Shown piece after piece: positions 12,375 through 25,971 of a stretch of 64,000 bases of DNA; within the stretch, counting starts at the first letter, position 1, and each line of letters starts with the position of its first letter. Location of the stretch: contig BDSI01000082.1 of the NCBI GenBank assembly GCA_003117195.1, positions 496,001 through 560,000 of the forward strand, read 5' to 3'. Source of the stretch: Eudorina sp. 2006-703-Eu-15. Taxonomy: Eukaryota; Chlorophyta; Chlorophyceae; Chlamydomonadales; Volvocaceae. The notes below the pieces were generated by a model. That model was not told where the DNA came from and made no database searches. It saw only the letters and a list, made by a program, of their open reading frames with translations. A program made the position numbers and the translations under genes.

Positions 12375-13692
12375 CGGGGTCGGTGGCGCGGGTCACACGG
12401 CCAACGGTGAAGACAAGGGTGCAAGTGGCATGCTGAATTTCGGCGTGGTCGCTGTGGTGTACGCCGCGCTTGTGACAAAGTAACATTGACCAAGGCGAGG
12501 CAAGTCATCGGGTGTAAGACATGTGATTGAGTACATGTTTAAGCTGGCCTCCTTGGAAAGGAGGTCGTCGGCACCTAGTAAGAGAGAGGCATGTCAGTAC
12601 ACATCAGTACACGTCGCGACACGGTGCAACGAAAGGCGGGGGCGTTAGGCACCGCGGGAAAAGTTCAAGGCACGGTCGTGTATGGTTGTAAGGTGGTGGT
12701 TTTAGGTATAATATGTAACCCAAATCAGGATTATGCTTGGGCAGCGATTGGTACCCAAGAAGACACCAGTTGGGTAGCGTTTGGGGCCAAAGCAGACCCC
12801 GGCCGCGGTGGTGATGTGCTCGAAGCCAGGGGCTAAACCGCCAGCGAGTGGGACCACCGCAGCCTGACGAAACCGATGGAATCCAAACCCTGAGGCTTTC
12901 CATTCGGCCCAGCTCTACTGCACATCCATGATAACTGTAGCTGGCTAACGCGAACAAGCCTTGGTGAGATGATGACGCGAAGGTAGCGGGAGACGTCACC
13001 GCGAGCCCTACGAACACATAACTACTATGCTGCCCGTTAAATTGCTGCAACCGACACCGAAATGGCCTTCTCCGGCTTGTGTCTTTGGTCCGCTGGGACT
13101 GTCGAACGCCAAGCGAAAACCGCGAAACCTATCGGTACAAGCAGAATTGTGCTGCATGGGGTACCCACCTGGCAAACAAAGAGATGGGCACCTGTTGGCA
13201 CATCCTGTGATTCAGGTGGAGGCTCCCACCAACGCTCCATGCCACGAAAATTATAGCGGATTGCTTAAACTCATGCGTGACAGCTCAGTTGCAGGAGTTG
13301 AAGTCCATAGGTTTATACTGCTTTAATTTCATCGCTGTGACCAATCAAGCATGACGCACTCGGCCGAAGTTTTTGGAGTTGACAGTTGTGCAACGTGTCG
13401 TTGTTGGACAATGTCCCCTCCCGCATCGGCGACGAAGCTTATGCAAAAATTCCGTGTAATGAATTACATGAGATGCGCATGTTTTATTGAAGCGATCGGC
13501 TAGAAGTTCCGTTGCTGTACTCGTCATAACTAAATTTAGAAAGTCGCGGATCGTTACTTTTGTAAATTTTCCCCGTCTGCTTTCAAAATTCTGCGTCAAG
13601 CAGGACGAGCTCTAGGTCTGCGTTTCGCGGCTCCAGTAACTTGTTTGGGGCGGAGCCTGCTTTCCGGCGGCGTGGATCGCAACCCAACGAAG
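12375..13692. promoter_or_regulatory. Divergent spacer between esterase and GlyRS genes
   Basis: About 1.3 kb between two divergently oriented genes. It should contain the GlyRS promoter and 5' UTR, and the missing first exon and promoter of the esterase. No family signature, TATA box or RNA gene could be assigned. The 13.3-13.6 kb part is less GC-rich than its surroundings. Confidence 0.5.
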
Positions 13693-16600
13693 ATGACTGA
13701 GCACCTAGAGAAGGAGATCCAAGATGCTCAGGAAGCGGTCACCAAACAGGGAGATACCGTTCGCTCCCTGAAGGCCAGCGCGAAGGACGGAAAGACGGAG
13801 AAGGCAGGTTCCGGCATCGGCAGCGCAACTGTATCCGATAAGCGCTCATGCCCTGCTCTTATCACGAACAGGCTGAAGTGGAGGCCGCCATCCTAAGGCT
13901 CGCGGAGCTCAAGCTTGTCCTTGAGGCAAAGCAGAAGGTGGGGCGGCGCGGAAACACCCGCTGGATGCCCCTACAGCAGATATAGCATATCTCACTTGAT
14001 CCAGTCTGAAGTTGTATCTTGAGATCTGTCGCAGTCGCACGGGTGCCTCAGCTTACTTGACCTTAGCATACGGCACAACCGACCCGTCTGCAATTCTACG
14101 AGGGAATCTGGATGTGCAGCAAGTAATGATGCTGATCAAGGGCTGCTCCCGCCTCGGGATCCCCGGGGGGTGCCTGTCTGCGCTCCCGTCAACGTGCGCA
14201 CCGAAGGGTGGGGCATCCGGAGGTCTTGAATGCTCCCCATCGCGGGGTCAACAGGCTGTGCCTTCTCGTCATCACGGCCTCGCGTGGACACACAGCGCTG
14301 GTCAAATCAATCCGTCAGTACAGGGCCGCCAACACGGGCAAGCGTCCGTCGTTGTTTGCATACACGTAGTAGCAGCAAGACGAGGTCGCATCGCACGAGC
14401 TTTTCGTGCAACGCTTGCAGCCGACAAGCCGGCGGGATCCGAGTATAGATTGAATTCACACTTGCCGGTTCCAACAACTCCGAGCGGGCGGGGAATGCGG
14501 GACGGCTGACGTTCCACACCGATCCTGCGGTCGATGTGGTATCACGACTGCAAGCGTGGAGCCATGTTTTCGGATGGCCTCACGTCCATGATATCTCTCC
14601 ATTCGCCATCGAATCCCTAATTACGTTTTTTGACACTTCGCCGAACCCCATGGGAATGTTGCACACCAGCCGGGGTACTCCTTGACGTAGCCGTAATGCA
14701 CACATACCCTTTCCGTTTGTATCTTCTGCCACCCTTTCCGTCTGCAACCCTTGCAACCCTGGCAGGAGTTTGAAGCGGCCACCGGCAAGGTCTCCACGCA
14801 AAGCAAGGAGGCGCTCCGGGCAGCGCTGGTGCGTGGTGTCGGGTTCGATTTGGGTCGCTGGTGTTGACCTGTCGGGCAAGTTGGTCAGTGCATGTGCAGG
14901 CTTGTGGGGCCGGACCTCCGGAGTAAACCCAAATCTACAACAGCACAGTGAAAAACGCCGATCGCGGAGTTCTCAGGAACGGGCAGGCCCGGCTTACCCT
15001 CCAAAGCTTACGCTCATGCTGGGACCCAAGACCGTCGGGGAAGCTACGTCTCACCAATCACCATTGCCCCTCACATCGCACGACGTGCGGCGTTGGGTTG
15101 CTGTAGGGAGCGCTCGCATGAACGCCCTCGCGTGCCCCAACCCAGGTGGACAGCGATTGCTGCTGTGAGCATGCCGACTGGGGGAGAGGCACGGGCATGG
15201 CGGACAGCAGGTGCCCATCAGGCGCCTTGCTGATGCAGCATTTGGGTGAAAGTGGTCTGAGGAGGGTGGGCAGCGCGCGGCATTGCGTCACCCGACAGAT
15301 CACCGCCGGGCTCGTGGTGATTGTGTCGTCCCAGTGTGTCGAGTGTGTTCAGAAAAGGAACCCGCCTTGTCCCAGTGTGTGAGTGTGTGACGGGCAGGTC
15401 AAATAGGTGCGTTGCTCCCACACGACGCGTCACTGCTCACTCGCGTGGGCCGGTGCGTACCGCAGGCGGGCGTGCTTGAGCGCCGTATGTTTTACATCCC
15501 GTCCTTCAAGATTTATGGTTCCGTTGCTGGCTTCTACGACTACGGCCCGCCGGGCTGCGCCATTAAGCAGAACGTCACGCAGGTAAATAAGCACGAGGCA
15601 CGAATGTCTGTCTGGGCGACACGACACGCGGGGGTGGGTGAGTGTGACCGCGCTGCCGCATGCGGGTGTGGAGGCGGTGTCCTTGGGGGTGCCTTGCGGA
15701 CTGGCAATCGGTGTGGTGGATTATTGATTCGATATTAAGCCGATACTTGTCTCAATGCTGTTTCGTTCATTGTTCGTTCATGTTGTGCTGGTCATATGGC
15801 CGGGGGCCCCCTGGATGTCATCACCCGCCAGACGTGGCGCAACCACTTCGTCCTGGAGGAGAATATGCTGGAGGTGGAGTGCCCGGCGGTGACCCCGGAG
15901 ATCGTCCTCAAGGTGCGGTCTCGATCGCGTCCCTGGACGCAAGGGGCGTGTTGCGGTGGTGGGGCTGGTCGGCATGGCGCCGGGCAACTCTTGGGAGCAG
16001 CAACGCATTGAAGAAGACGTGTGACTGTGTCGGATCGTTGGGTACGAATCGGAGGCCGAATGTTGGGAGACAGGAGGGCTTTGGGTTTTGGTGGTCCGCG
16101 GATAGGCTGCTGGCTACGGATAGGGTGCTGGCTGAGGAGCCACTTCCCCCATTATTGAGATCCCCGATCCTGGAGAAGATCGAGCGCACGCGGGGGAAGG
16201 CAGGTTTCCTGTTCGACGATGTGGGTTATAAAGCTTGCCTCGGGGACGCTTTTCGTGACATAACCCACGAATCATTTTGGGCCTGCTGGCCCTCATCCGT
16301 GTCGCGCGTCGCGCGACGTCCCCCTACCACAGGACTATCCAAACAGGGCCGCGCCGTGTCTTGATATGCATGTGCCTTTCTTCGGTATCTGCCGCGCAGG
16401 CCTCCGGCCACGTGGACCGCTTCACCGACTTCATGGTGACGGACGCGGTCACCGGGGAATGCTTCCGCGCGGATCACTTGCTGGAGGTCAGCGGGGGGCC
16501 ATGGAAGCGGGGGAGCTGGGGATGGATCGGAGCTTGGGATGGGTCGGGGGCTGGGAAGGGGCCTAACGGGAGGATCTGGTAATCAAGAGCGTGACAGTGG

Positions 16601-19600
16601 GAAAGAAGGCGGGGACGGACCTGTAACGACGCATGGGTTGCCGGCAATCCCCGGGTATCCCCGAACCCCATGTTAAGCACGACTGACAAAGGGACGCGCT
16701 TGGTCCCCCGACATTGCTCTCGCGGCACTGGAAGGAGTGCTTTGCGCGCCAGTCTTTCAGCTGGATGTTGGCGTTGACAACCAGCCCTCCATGCGTCGTG
16801 TGCGTGGGCCGCTGGGTGGCCCCACGGTCTACAACGATCGAGCAGCTCGCTGCATCCTGTGCTTGGACGCGAGTGCAATCAGGCATGGTTTTCAACAAAT
16901 CGCACACCAAATACCGTGCACCGGGGCGAGTGAGTGTTTAAACCATGACGAACCCACGGCGGGTGCGTGCCGGCCGCGCCACTGAGGTATCTATCCTGCC
17001 GAGCCACCCATGTGTGTGGATCACGACGGGCTGCGCGTTTCGGCTGGAGGCCATCGGCTGTGGAGAGCGCCTCGCAGGAGGCGAGGGGAGCCTTGTAGGG
17101 CCGGTCGTCCGGTACGTGCGAAGCTGTGACCAGTATGTGTTACAAACTTGCTTTCCCTTTTCAGCGCGGCCCCGCCCCCCGTTGTGGGTTGCGCCCGCGG
17201 TGCCGGCCCCCCAGGGCCACCTGGAGGCCCTCCTGGACGACCAGAAGAACCCGCCCAGCCCCGAGAAGGCCAAGGTGGGTGGGGCGAATGGAGGGAGGGA
17301 AGCAGTCCTCTTGTACTTTAGATACCCTAATGCAGCAGGGTCCAACTGATCCCCCAGTAAAGCAGGGTGTCGCTAGTACGATAGTCCGGCAGGGCCTCCC
17401 TAGTGCGCTAGTCCAGCAGGGCCCCCAGGAAAGGAGGGTCTCCCTTGTACGCTAGTCCAGCAGGGCCGTACGCGCGGTCTCTGGCTCTTAATAGCACCGA
17501 TGCTGTCAGGTCGGCGGGGTGTGTCGCCGGGGACGGGAAGACGGCGCTCTCGCTCCGTGCCGTCCCCTGGAACGTCATGTCACCCCGGGTTGCCCGTCGA
17601 CCTGTTGAATCCGACAGGAGATCCGCGAGCTGCTGGCCGGTGTCGGTGAGCTGAAGCAGGAGTCCATGGCTGCGGCGCTCAAGGTGGGGCATTGTTGCGC
17701 CGCGTGGGGCCGCATCAGCGTTTTGGGTGCCGGGCTTGGGGGCGTTGTTGGGTGTAGGAGGTGCTCATTGGACATGGGCAGGGGGGCAGCTGTCGCTCCA
17801 TGGACATCGGATGGGGCCTTGATGATGGCGCATGCGGCGCGGCGGGGTCAACGCACTTGCAAAGCCAGCGGCAAGGGCGCTCGCAGGTGGTGAAAGCGTT
17901 CCGGGTGTCATCAGCCTGACTGGGCGCAGTGTCCACTTTTCCAGTCGTCCGAATGGTGCACAGGACGGCAGAGCGGACCCTCGTTGTGCTGGACTCGACA
18001 TTCACGCCTCGGGCTCCCATGCCACCGCCTCCAGCCGCCTACCACGCATGGCAGTGCGTGCATCAGATGGCATGAACTCTTTAGTTCACATGACAGTTCC
18101 CGTGAACTTTTTCTTTCCCTCCTGCCCTTCAACCCCCAGATCTCTTGTGTATGGGTCCGCATGAACTCCTTCCCTCCTGCCCTCCATCCGTCCTTCCCCT
18201 CTTCAGACCTACAACGTGCGCGCCCCCGGCACGGGCAACGAGCTGTCGGCGCCCTTCCCCTTCAACCTGATGTTCAAGACGTCCATCGGCCCCAAGGGCG
18301 ACATGGTGGGCTACCTGCGTCCGGAGACGGCCCAGGGCATCTTCGTCAACTTCAGGTGGGCCGCGCGGGCAAGATTCGCCTTTCGCTATTGCTACTGGCC
18401 GAATCTTGGGGGCGGGGGCGCGCCAAGACTCGGCTCGGCTTCCCAGTTGTGCGCTAATCGAACGGTTTTCATTTCGGAGGCGCATGAGAATGAAGGATAT
18501 GTTGGTTGGTTTGTCGGTCGTCCTCGACGTTTGGACATGTGCTGAGCGGTGAGTGCTGAGACCGTCGTGCTGCCGTGTGGCGACTCTCTCTCTGTGCCCT
18601 GTCCCGGGGTCTCCTCTCACTCTCTCCAGGGACCTGCTGTACTACAACGGCGGCAAGCTGCCGTTCGCCGCCGCCCAGATCGGCAACTCGTACCGCAATG
18701 AGATCTCGCCGCGCGCGGGTCTGCTGCGCGTGCGTGAGTTCACGCAGGTGAGCGAGCTAGCTCCCGGGAGGGGTCGGGTCTTGGCCAGGGTGGCTGCGCA
18801 AGCAGCGCAGCTCATGTGGAAGGGAACCGAGGCGGGTTGGGAACCTACGGCCGCATCCGCACCCAGCCGGACAAGGTTATACGAAAGTCGGGGAGGTGTG
18901 GAGCGTCACCCCGTGGGCCACTTAGTACCGCAAGCATTAGGGTACTTGTGCGGCGCAATGGCCCGACGCGCCACGCGTTGCCTCCTACAGGCCTGAGGAG
19001 ACCCCTGGAGGGAGTGAAGGGAAACAGCGGGTGTATTATACCTTGATTCCTCATGAGGAGCCAGAGCGCGTCCTACCGGACACCTCCTGAGGAGGGGGCT
19101 TTTCAGCCGTGTGGGCACCACCACATTGAAGACTTGTGGCCGTGTCTGTGTCCGTAGGCCGAGATCGAGCATTTCGTGAACGGCGCCGACAAGTCGCACC
19201 CCAAGTTCTCGCAGGTGGCCGGCCTCAGGCCGCTGCTGTACTCGAGGTGGGGCGGCCTGGGGTACTCAAGGGTGTGTGCGGGTGGAAAGGCGTTGCCAGG
19301 CGGGGTAGCGGCCCCACCGGACATCGACTCAGGCTCAGACCTAACAGCTTCTAGGTCCCAGCCTTATGAATGTGACAGTTCTGGTACCGAGGTCTCCAGA
19401 GTTGGATTTCACACATGGTTTCGACCACCAGTTCCAGGACCGCCGGTTTGGTCCTCATGACATCGTCGCCTCGGGTTGTGTACAATACACTCCCGACCCT
19501 CCCTACCGACCCGACCCTCCCTACCGACCCGACCCTCCCTACCGACCCGACCCTTCCGACGACCCTCCCTACCGACCCGACCCTCCCTCCCGACCCGACT

Positions 19601-22600
19601 GCAGGGAGCTTCAGATGGGCGAGGAGAAGAAGGCGAAGCCCATGTCCCTGGGTGAGGCGGTGGAGAAGGGCATCATCGCCAACGAGACGCTGGCCTACTT
19701 CATCGGCCGCACCTGGCTGTTCTTCATCAAGGTCGGCGTCAACCCGGAGCGCATGCGCTTCCGGCAGCACCTGCAGCACGAGGTGGGTGGCGGGGCTGGG
19801 GCAGGGTATCGGGTGTCGCGCAATCTGGATCTGAACGGCAGTCCTGGGCCTGCCGTTCGTTGAGAGAGACTATGTACAGAAGGCGGGATAATCAAAGTAT
19901 AAAAAGCTTAACAGGGTCCAGAGAGACGGGCGCGTCCGTCGGGTTTGTGTTTGACGACAAGGAGGAATGCCAGGGCTGAGCTGTGAACTCGCCTAATGCC
20001 AACGCCAACGCCTCACCTCACCTCACCTCACCTCACCTCACCTCACCTCACCTCACCTCACCTCACCTCACCTCACCTCACCTCACCTCACCTCACCTCA
20101 CCTCACCTCACCTCACCTCACCTCACCTCACCTCACCTCACCTCACCTCACCTCACCTCACCTCACCTCACCTCACCTCACCCCGCGTGGGCCCCTGTGT
20201 GACTCCATCCGTGCAGATGGCGCACTACGCCACGGACTGCTGGGATGGCGAGGTCGAGACGACGTACGGCTGGGTGGAATGCGTGGGCTTGGCGGACCGC
20301 TCCGCGTACGACCTCAAGGTGTGTGAGTTTGGACGAGCGAGCTCACTGCGGGGCAATGTCGTGCAGCATATGGCGGCAGATGATCCCGGGATATTGCTGT
20401 AAAGCACGTGACCTGTCAAGACATTCGAAATTGATCGCGATCACCATGCATCACATTTGCATCTTTTTTGGTCGTACCTACAATAAGAACTTGATTCGTG
20501 AAAAAATCAACGACGTTATTGACAGCAGCGCCCTATGTAGCCGGGTGCTCCTTTATATGTGCATGCTGTCCTTATCCTCCGTCCTTGCTTGGGCACGCGT
20601 TCTCGGACATGTCGCTCCGAAACCCAGGCCATCCGCACAGCAGCACGCCTCCCCTGGTACCAGAACCCGAGTTGGGCAGGCACCTGGTCCTGCAAATTGG
20701 GGCGAATTCAATCGTGTTGCCGCTCTGGGGTTGAGGCTTGTTGGGTTTTAGGGCTGCCTTTCCATCCAGTACAGGATACCTCCCTGCACCCTGCTTCGTT
20801 ACATCATCCTACGTGTGGCCGTCCCAAAGCTCGTGACTCGACCGTCTCGTCCCCTTCCCCCCCGCGTTCTGCCCGGTCTGCTGCCCTGCTCCCCCTCCCC
20901 CACCCCCTCTAGGCCCACTCCGCCATGAGCAAGATTGACCTGACGGCCTTTGAGAAGTTCCCGGAGCCGCGCATGGAGGAGGTGGTCAAGGTGGTGCCCA
21001 ACAACAAGGAGCTCGGGGCGGTCTTCAAGAAGGACCAGAAGGCGGTGAAGGAGGCGCTGGAGGCGCTGGACGAGTGCGGCGCCCTGGAGCTCAAGGTGGG
21101 TGGGGGCCGGCCGACTTTGGGTGGGGTTCAGGGTTGAGTAGGTCTAGGGTTTATCTAGGGCTTGGCGTGAAAGGAAAAGACCAGAACCCAGAACCGAACC
21201 CGGGCACACCAGATACCGTATACTCAGGGTTTTGGGGTTTCCTTGCCCCGTCGGAATATCACATGACGAGGTGACAGGTGCGCGCAGCGGTGCAACAAGC
21301 GGCGGGGAGCTGTTCTTGGGAGTAACGGTGGTGACTCGGCTCGGCCTTTGAGAGCTGTAGAGCGTGGCGATGCGATCATCACCGATCGCCGTAGTGAAAG
21401 GGCGTCCGGCGCGGCTGCGGTGCTGCGGACGTCGATACCGGGAGGAGATGCAGCCGTGGAAGCATCTGGTGTTGGCACCTCGGTTGACGCCCAGATGACC
21501 CACGCACCTCGGCAGCTGCGGATCGCCCACGCTGAACGCATCTGGGCTTGACGACACTGGGCGCCTTCCTTCTTGACGCTATTTCGCGACCCCTTCGCAG
21601 CTCAGGGTTTTCACGTACGGTGCTCGTAACTGATATCTGTCCCTATCACCGCTTATACCGCCGCCCCTGATGCCGCCGCGCGTTGCTCGGCCACCGCCCC
21701 CCCCCCCTGTCATATGCAGTCCAAACTGGAGGCGGGCGGCGTCGCCGAGGTGGCCACCTCGTCGGGCCAGGTGTTCGAGATCAAGGCAGGCATGGTGGAC
21801 ATCAAGAAGGTGAGAGGGGTGGGGGCCCCAAGGCTTGAGTGCCTGTCCGCGGGCGGCCGCGTTGGTGTCAATCAGCTTGCGTCTTGCTGGTACCGTATGT
21901 TGACGTCCAGGGAGGAAGAGGTCGCTTGAAGCCTTGTTTGGGTTGCATCTAGCATTACATATATGGTGAGGAAGCTTTGGCTGTCACCGATGACCCGCGG
22001 GGTCCGCTGTAACATCCTTAGTAATCGTACACAAGTGTGCAACCATGCTGCTCGCTGCTCCCAGCTCCTCTTTATATCGGGCTAGGAGCGCGCGTGGTTG
22101 CCAGAGTGCCCGGGAGCTTACTTGCTGTTTGTCACCCCTACTTGTGCCCGCTTGCACCCCGTTCTACCTCGTGTTCTACCGTACCTCACTTGCTGGAACC
22201 CCCCCTTTTCCGCCGCCCGCAGGTCACGGAGAAGGTGACCGGCAGGACGTACACCCCGAGCGTCATCGAGCCATCGTTCGGTATCGGGCGCATCATGTAC
22301 TGCATGTTTGAACACTGCTACTACACGCGCGAGGTAAGTCGAGGGCGGCGCGCTTAGGTCCCTTAGGTCCTCCTACCGTACCAGCAGGTGGCTGGCAAGC
22401 GGGCTTCGGAAGTATCTGATGGCGGCCGAGTTGCGTGCGAACGAACCATCTGCGCTTCTGCGCGCTCTGGTTACACACACCTGGTTACCTCGCTTGTTTC
22501 CTCGCTTAACACTGTGGTGTCCTAAACCAATTGACGGTGTTAAATCTCAACGGTGGTGTTTCAAACACACGCTGATCTTACTTTTAAAGTGCATGTTTAA

Positions 22601-24114
22601 CGGTTTATTGACACCAGGTTGAATCGCCAGCCGCTCTGGCGGCGCCCTTCTTGATGTCCCGTCCCTACGTCCATTGCCCCGGCCCACTCGAGCAGTCTGC
22701 TCCTCTCTGTCCGGACGAGACTTGATGGTGCCCTCGCTGACCCTCGGATGAATGTGGTCTCCCTCGCGGCCTCCCCTGGCGGTGATGTCCGCAGGGCGAT
22801 GAGACGCGCGCCGTGATGGGCTTCAAGCCGGTGGTGGCGCCCACCAAGGCCACCGTGTTCCCGCTGGTGCAGAAGCCCGCGCTCAACGAGGTGGCCGCCA
22901 AGATCTCCCGCGACCTCACCGCGCACGGGCTATCCAACATCATCGACACCACAGGTGTGTAAGACCCGCCAGATAAGAGATCCGCCTTCCATGTGTGTGT
23001 GTATGTGTATGCCCCCACGCTGTTCGGGCTGTGGATGTACAGGCCGTGCGGGCGTGGCGCAATATCGGCATGGTATCCACCACAGCGAGCGGCGCAGTGA
23101 GAACTGTCCCGTGATATCGGCCGATGGGTCGCTTCTGAAACAGGGGAGATTCATGGTGCTGTCATGATCTCAGGATCCCTGCAGCTATGTAACAGCTTGG
23201 ATATATACGCTTCCTTCCAACCTCGGTTCTTGATGTTGTGTCCGATTTAAACTCTGCAGGCAACACCATCGGCAAGCGCTACGCCCGCACGGACGAGATT
23301 GGTGTGCCGTTCGCCGTCACCGTCGACTTTGCGTCCGTGGAGGGCGACGGGTCGGTGACGCTCCGCGAGCGCGACTCGATGGCGCAGGTGCGTTACCCCG
23401 GGGTACGGTTTCCAGTTGCCGGTGTGCGTGCGTGTGGATATGATATGCGTGCGGTGTGCATGACATGCACGATGCTGGCGACTGGGTTGGACCAGCGTCA
23501 CAAAACCCACATCCGCTTTGTGCTCTGTAGGATGGGCGTGTATGATATGTGGCGGTTTTTGGGTCCGACTGGGCGGCCTTACAGATTTCCAAACGCTTGA
23601 ACTCAGACAGCGTATTGTTCCACGTATTGTTCACCGCATCTGCCGCATCATCATCCCCACTCTCCACAGGTCCGCGTGCCGAAGGACGAGATCGCTTCCG
23701 TCATCCGCGCGCTGGTGGACGAGCGGACAACTTGGGGCGACGTCACGGCCAAGTACCCGGCCCAGAAGGCGCAGGTGCGTATGTGTAGTAAGCGGCCCTA
23801 GTCAAGGGGACAGCTTTCCCCTTGGGGCACACGTTCAGACGCATCGGGTGTCTGCCGCAATCGCCGGCCGCGAAGGTTCCCTGCCATCACGGAGCGCAGC
23901 AACTTGTGGCAGGGCGCACCGGTCTAGCCACCTTCATCGCCAGGGTGAATTGCGTGAGAGGGCCGGTCAGGATGTGGCCCTTCATGGCCCGAGGTCGTGT
24001 ACGCTGTCGGCTACCTCTGTTACCGGCCAAGCGGATCGAGAGATACCGAACCGACGGCTTTCCTAACGCGGCCTGACCGCCGCCCCGTGACCACCGCAGG
24101 CTGACGACGAGTGA
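13693..24114 (+). CDS. GARS: Glycyl-tRNA synthetase, class II, eukaryotic type (20 exons)
   Basis: Exons: 13693-13803, 13872-13937, 14766-14828, 15466-15582, 15832-15912, 16400-16486, 17215-17274, 17618-17683, 18207-18355, 18630-18747, 19158-19246, 19605-19782, 20217-20318, 20913-21095, 21720-21809, 22223-22333, 22795-22954, 23260-23387, 23670-23774, 24100-24114. All phases join, giving 692 residues, close to the animal cytosolic form. It charges tRNA-Gly. Domains in order: WHEP helix-turn-helix (about 1-60), catalytic core starting [20 protein letters not shown], motif 2 with YRNEISPR, motif 3 with EPSFGIGR, and the C-terminal anticodon-binding domain ([12 protein letters not shown] onward, with [12 protein letters not shown]). 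The first ATG is directly before the WHEP domain, so no organelle presequence is visible. The first intron either starts with GC or uses a shifted GT/AG pair. Confidence 0.96.
17330..17470 (+). repeat. Degenerate tandem repeat in GlyRS intron 7
   Basis: About four imperfect units with the core AGTCCAGCAGGGCC preceded by TAGTRCG or TTGTACG. Confined to the intron between the exons ending 17274 and starting 17618. Confidence 0.6.
19494..19600 (+). repeat. 18-bp tandem repeat at a GlyRS acceptor
   Basis: About six units of CCCGACCCTCCCTACCGA, some shortened or altered. It ends immediately before the acceptor at 19603-19604, so it supplies the pyrimidine tract for the exon starting 19605. Confidence 0.8.
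20010..20183 (+). repeat. CTCAC pentanucleotide array in GlyRS intron
   Basis: About 34 nearly perfect copies of CCTCA fill most of the intron before the exon at 20217-20318. Open reading frames across it (repeating HLTSP) are artefacts of the array. Confidence 0.97.
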
Positions 24115-25971
24115 AGGGAGGAGGCGTGTCCTCGCCCTGACCGAGGAGGGGCTTGTGCCGCCCGCCCTGCTGGGGGCAGCCGCCGGACCTTCGGCCGCCG
24201 CTGTGTTGGTGACCAGCAAGGCTCAGACCGGCGACTCGGGCGCAGGGCAGCGCTGCAAGAAGCGGGCGCTTGGAGCAACGCAGCCACGGCGCTGCAAGAA
24301 GCAGGCCTTGGGAGCAAGCGTGGAGGCGGCGCGATGACCATGTCCGGATGCGCGCGTGCTGGCGTTTCCTGATGCGTCGCATATCTAGGCGTAACGGGAG
24401 GCGGGGCATCGCTAACAAAATTTAAGTGTAGTAGCTTACGTCGTTGCCGCCCGAAGTCCGTCGGCGGCGGCAGATGGCGGCAGCAACTGACGCCGGATGG
24501 GCGCTAGGGCGGCTTCGTGACGGCAGAGGGGGCTTCCATGGCAAAAGAGGGCGTGGCCTGATGCGTCAGGTCATGGTTATGCCGCAGGATGTGCTGGGGA
24601 AGAGCGCCCGCAAGCGCGGGGGGCAGTGGTTGCACAGCCAACATTGCTGAGCTGCTGTCCAAGGGGGTATGCGCTGCATGCGGCGGAGATGCTATAAGGT
24701 TTCTTGTATCACGGATTGAACGGCATTGCCGGGTGGACGGCTTTGCCTGCAGCTTGGAGTCCTTGGCGAGGAAAGGGACAGGCGCGGCGAAACGTGTTAT
24801 CAGGCGTGCAACGTGCGACTGGACTGCACCGCGGGCAACCGCGATCTGTGCCCGGATACGGACAGGAATGGTAGCAATCGACGAGGAAGTAAGTGTGGTC
24901 AAGCGACTACTCGCCTGCTGCTGCAGAAGTGCTGAGCATGGGTGCTGTTCACGGGTGCATTTGTGAGCACTTCGCGTGTTTTCTGGCGAGCGGTGTGGCA
25001 ACGGCACCGGGCCAGCCATTGCGCGGACATTTGCTGCCGGTCGTACCTGTTGGCTCCTGACTGAAGGCGCGCGGGTCATATCGTGAACGCTGATCGATCA
25101 GAGATGCGAAGGCCGAGGCTGACAATTTTCCTGGAGAAGAAGTAGTCGTCCCATCTGTGGCCAAGGTGTCGTCAACATGCTAGGGACAACCTTAAAAGCA
25201 TTCAACGCAGGTTTAAGGCAAGCAGACAGGATCAGAAGGCACTAGCCAAGCCGGTCTTCCTGCAAACTCAATAATTTAGTGATAAAGGTTCAAGCACTTC
25301 GAAGTGTGGAGAATGAACTGTAGTGTGTGGAAAAACATACAACCGCAGGCTTATCAGGAACAAAAACCATATACGAACGAAATTCAGCCGCCGGCTTCTG
25401 ACTCGTAAGGCTTATCGGTCCAGTAATAACGTTACTTACACAGGCGGACTTACGTAACTCGCCTCTTGTCATTTCTTTTTACGCTGCCCGTGCGTTGCGC
25501 CCGCTAGCGCCCTCGCCACCTTCGCAGCCAATCACTGCTCCCGCAAGCGCATTTGTTATTCAATGTCCATTACTGCAGGGCTTCCGTGGTGCCTTCTCGA
25601 CGTCGCGGTCCGATAGGGTTGGCGCCTGCGCCGCAAGGTGAGAGCTGATTTCAGGACTGCAGAAGCTCATAGACTTCATCCCAGGTCAAACATCATACAC
25701 CCTGGTGGCTCATGCCCCGTTTGTTGTCAATTGCAGCTGACAGTGCTGGTCCGGTCGTTTGCTGTACTAAGCTACTGCTGCATTAATGTGGAAAATTGTC
25801 CATGCAGCTTAATATCCTGATGCCTTTCAGCCCTAGCCAAATGCTGGCCAACAATTCCTACGGGATCGGCCCATCATGGCTGCGGCAAACTCGGTGGTTG
25901 TACGTGTTGGGCGTTTTTTATTCTATATTGCATGATACAACTACTCAGCTCAACTAAGAAGCCCATATTGA
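24115..25971. other. Intergenic region with GlyRS 3' UTR
   Basis: No gene recognised and no TGTAA close to the GlyRS stop. A short ATG-containing segment at 25876-25899 (MAAANSVV) followed by GTACGT could be a first exon of the next gene; joining it to an acceptor at 26015-26016 keeps frame. Confidence 0.5.

Noticed and set aside
20010..20183. CRISPR-like regular array
   Set aside because: A 5-bp microsatellite without spacers, inside an intron of a eukaryotic gene.
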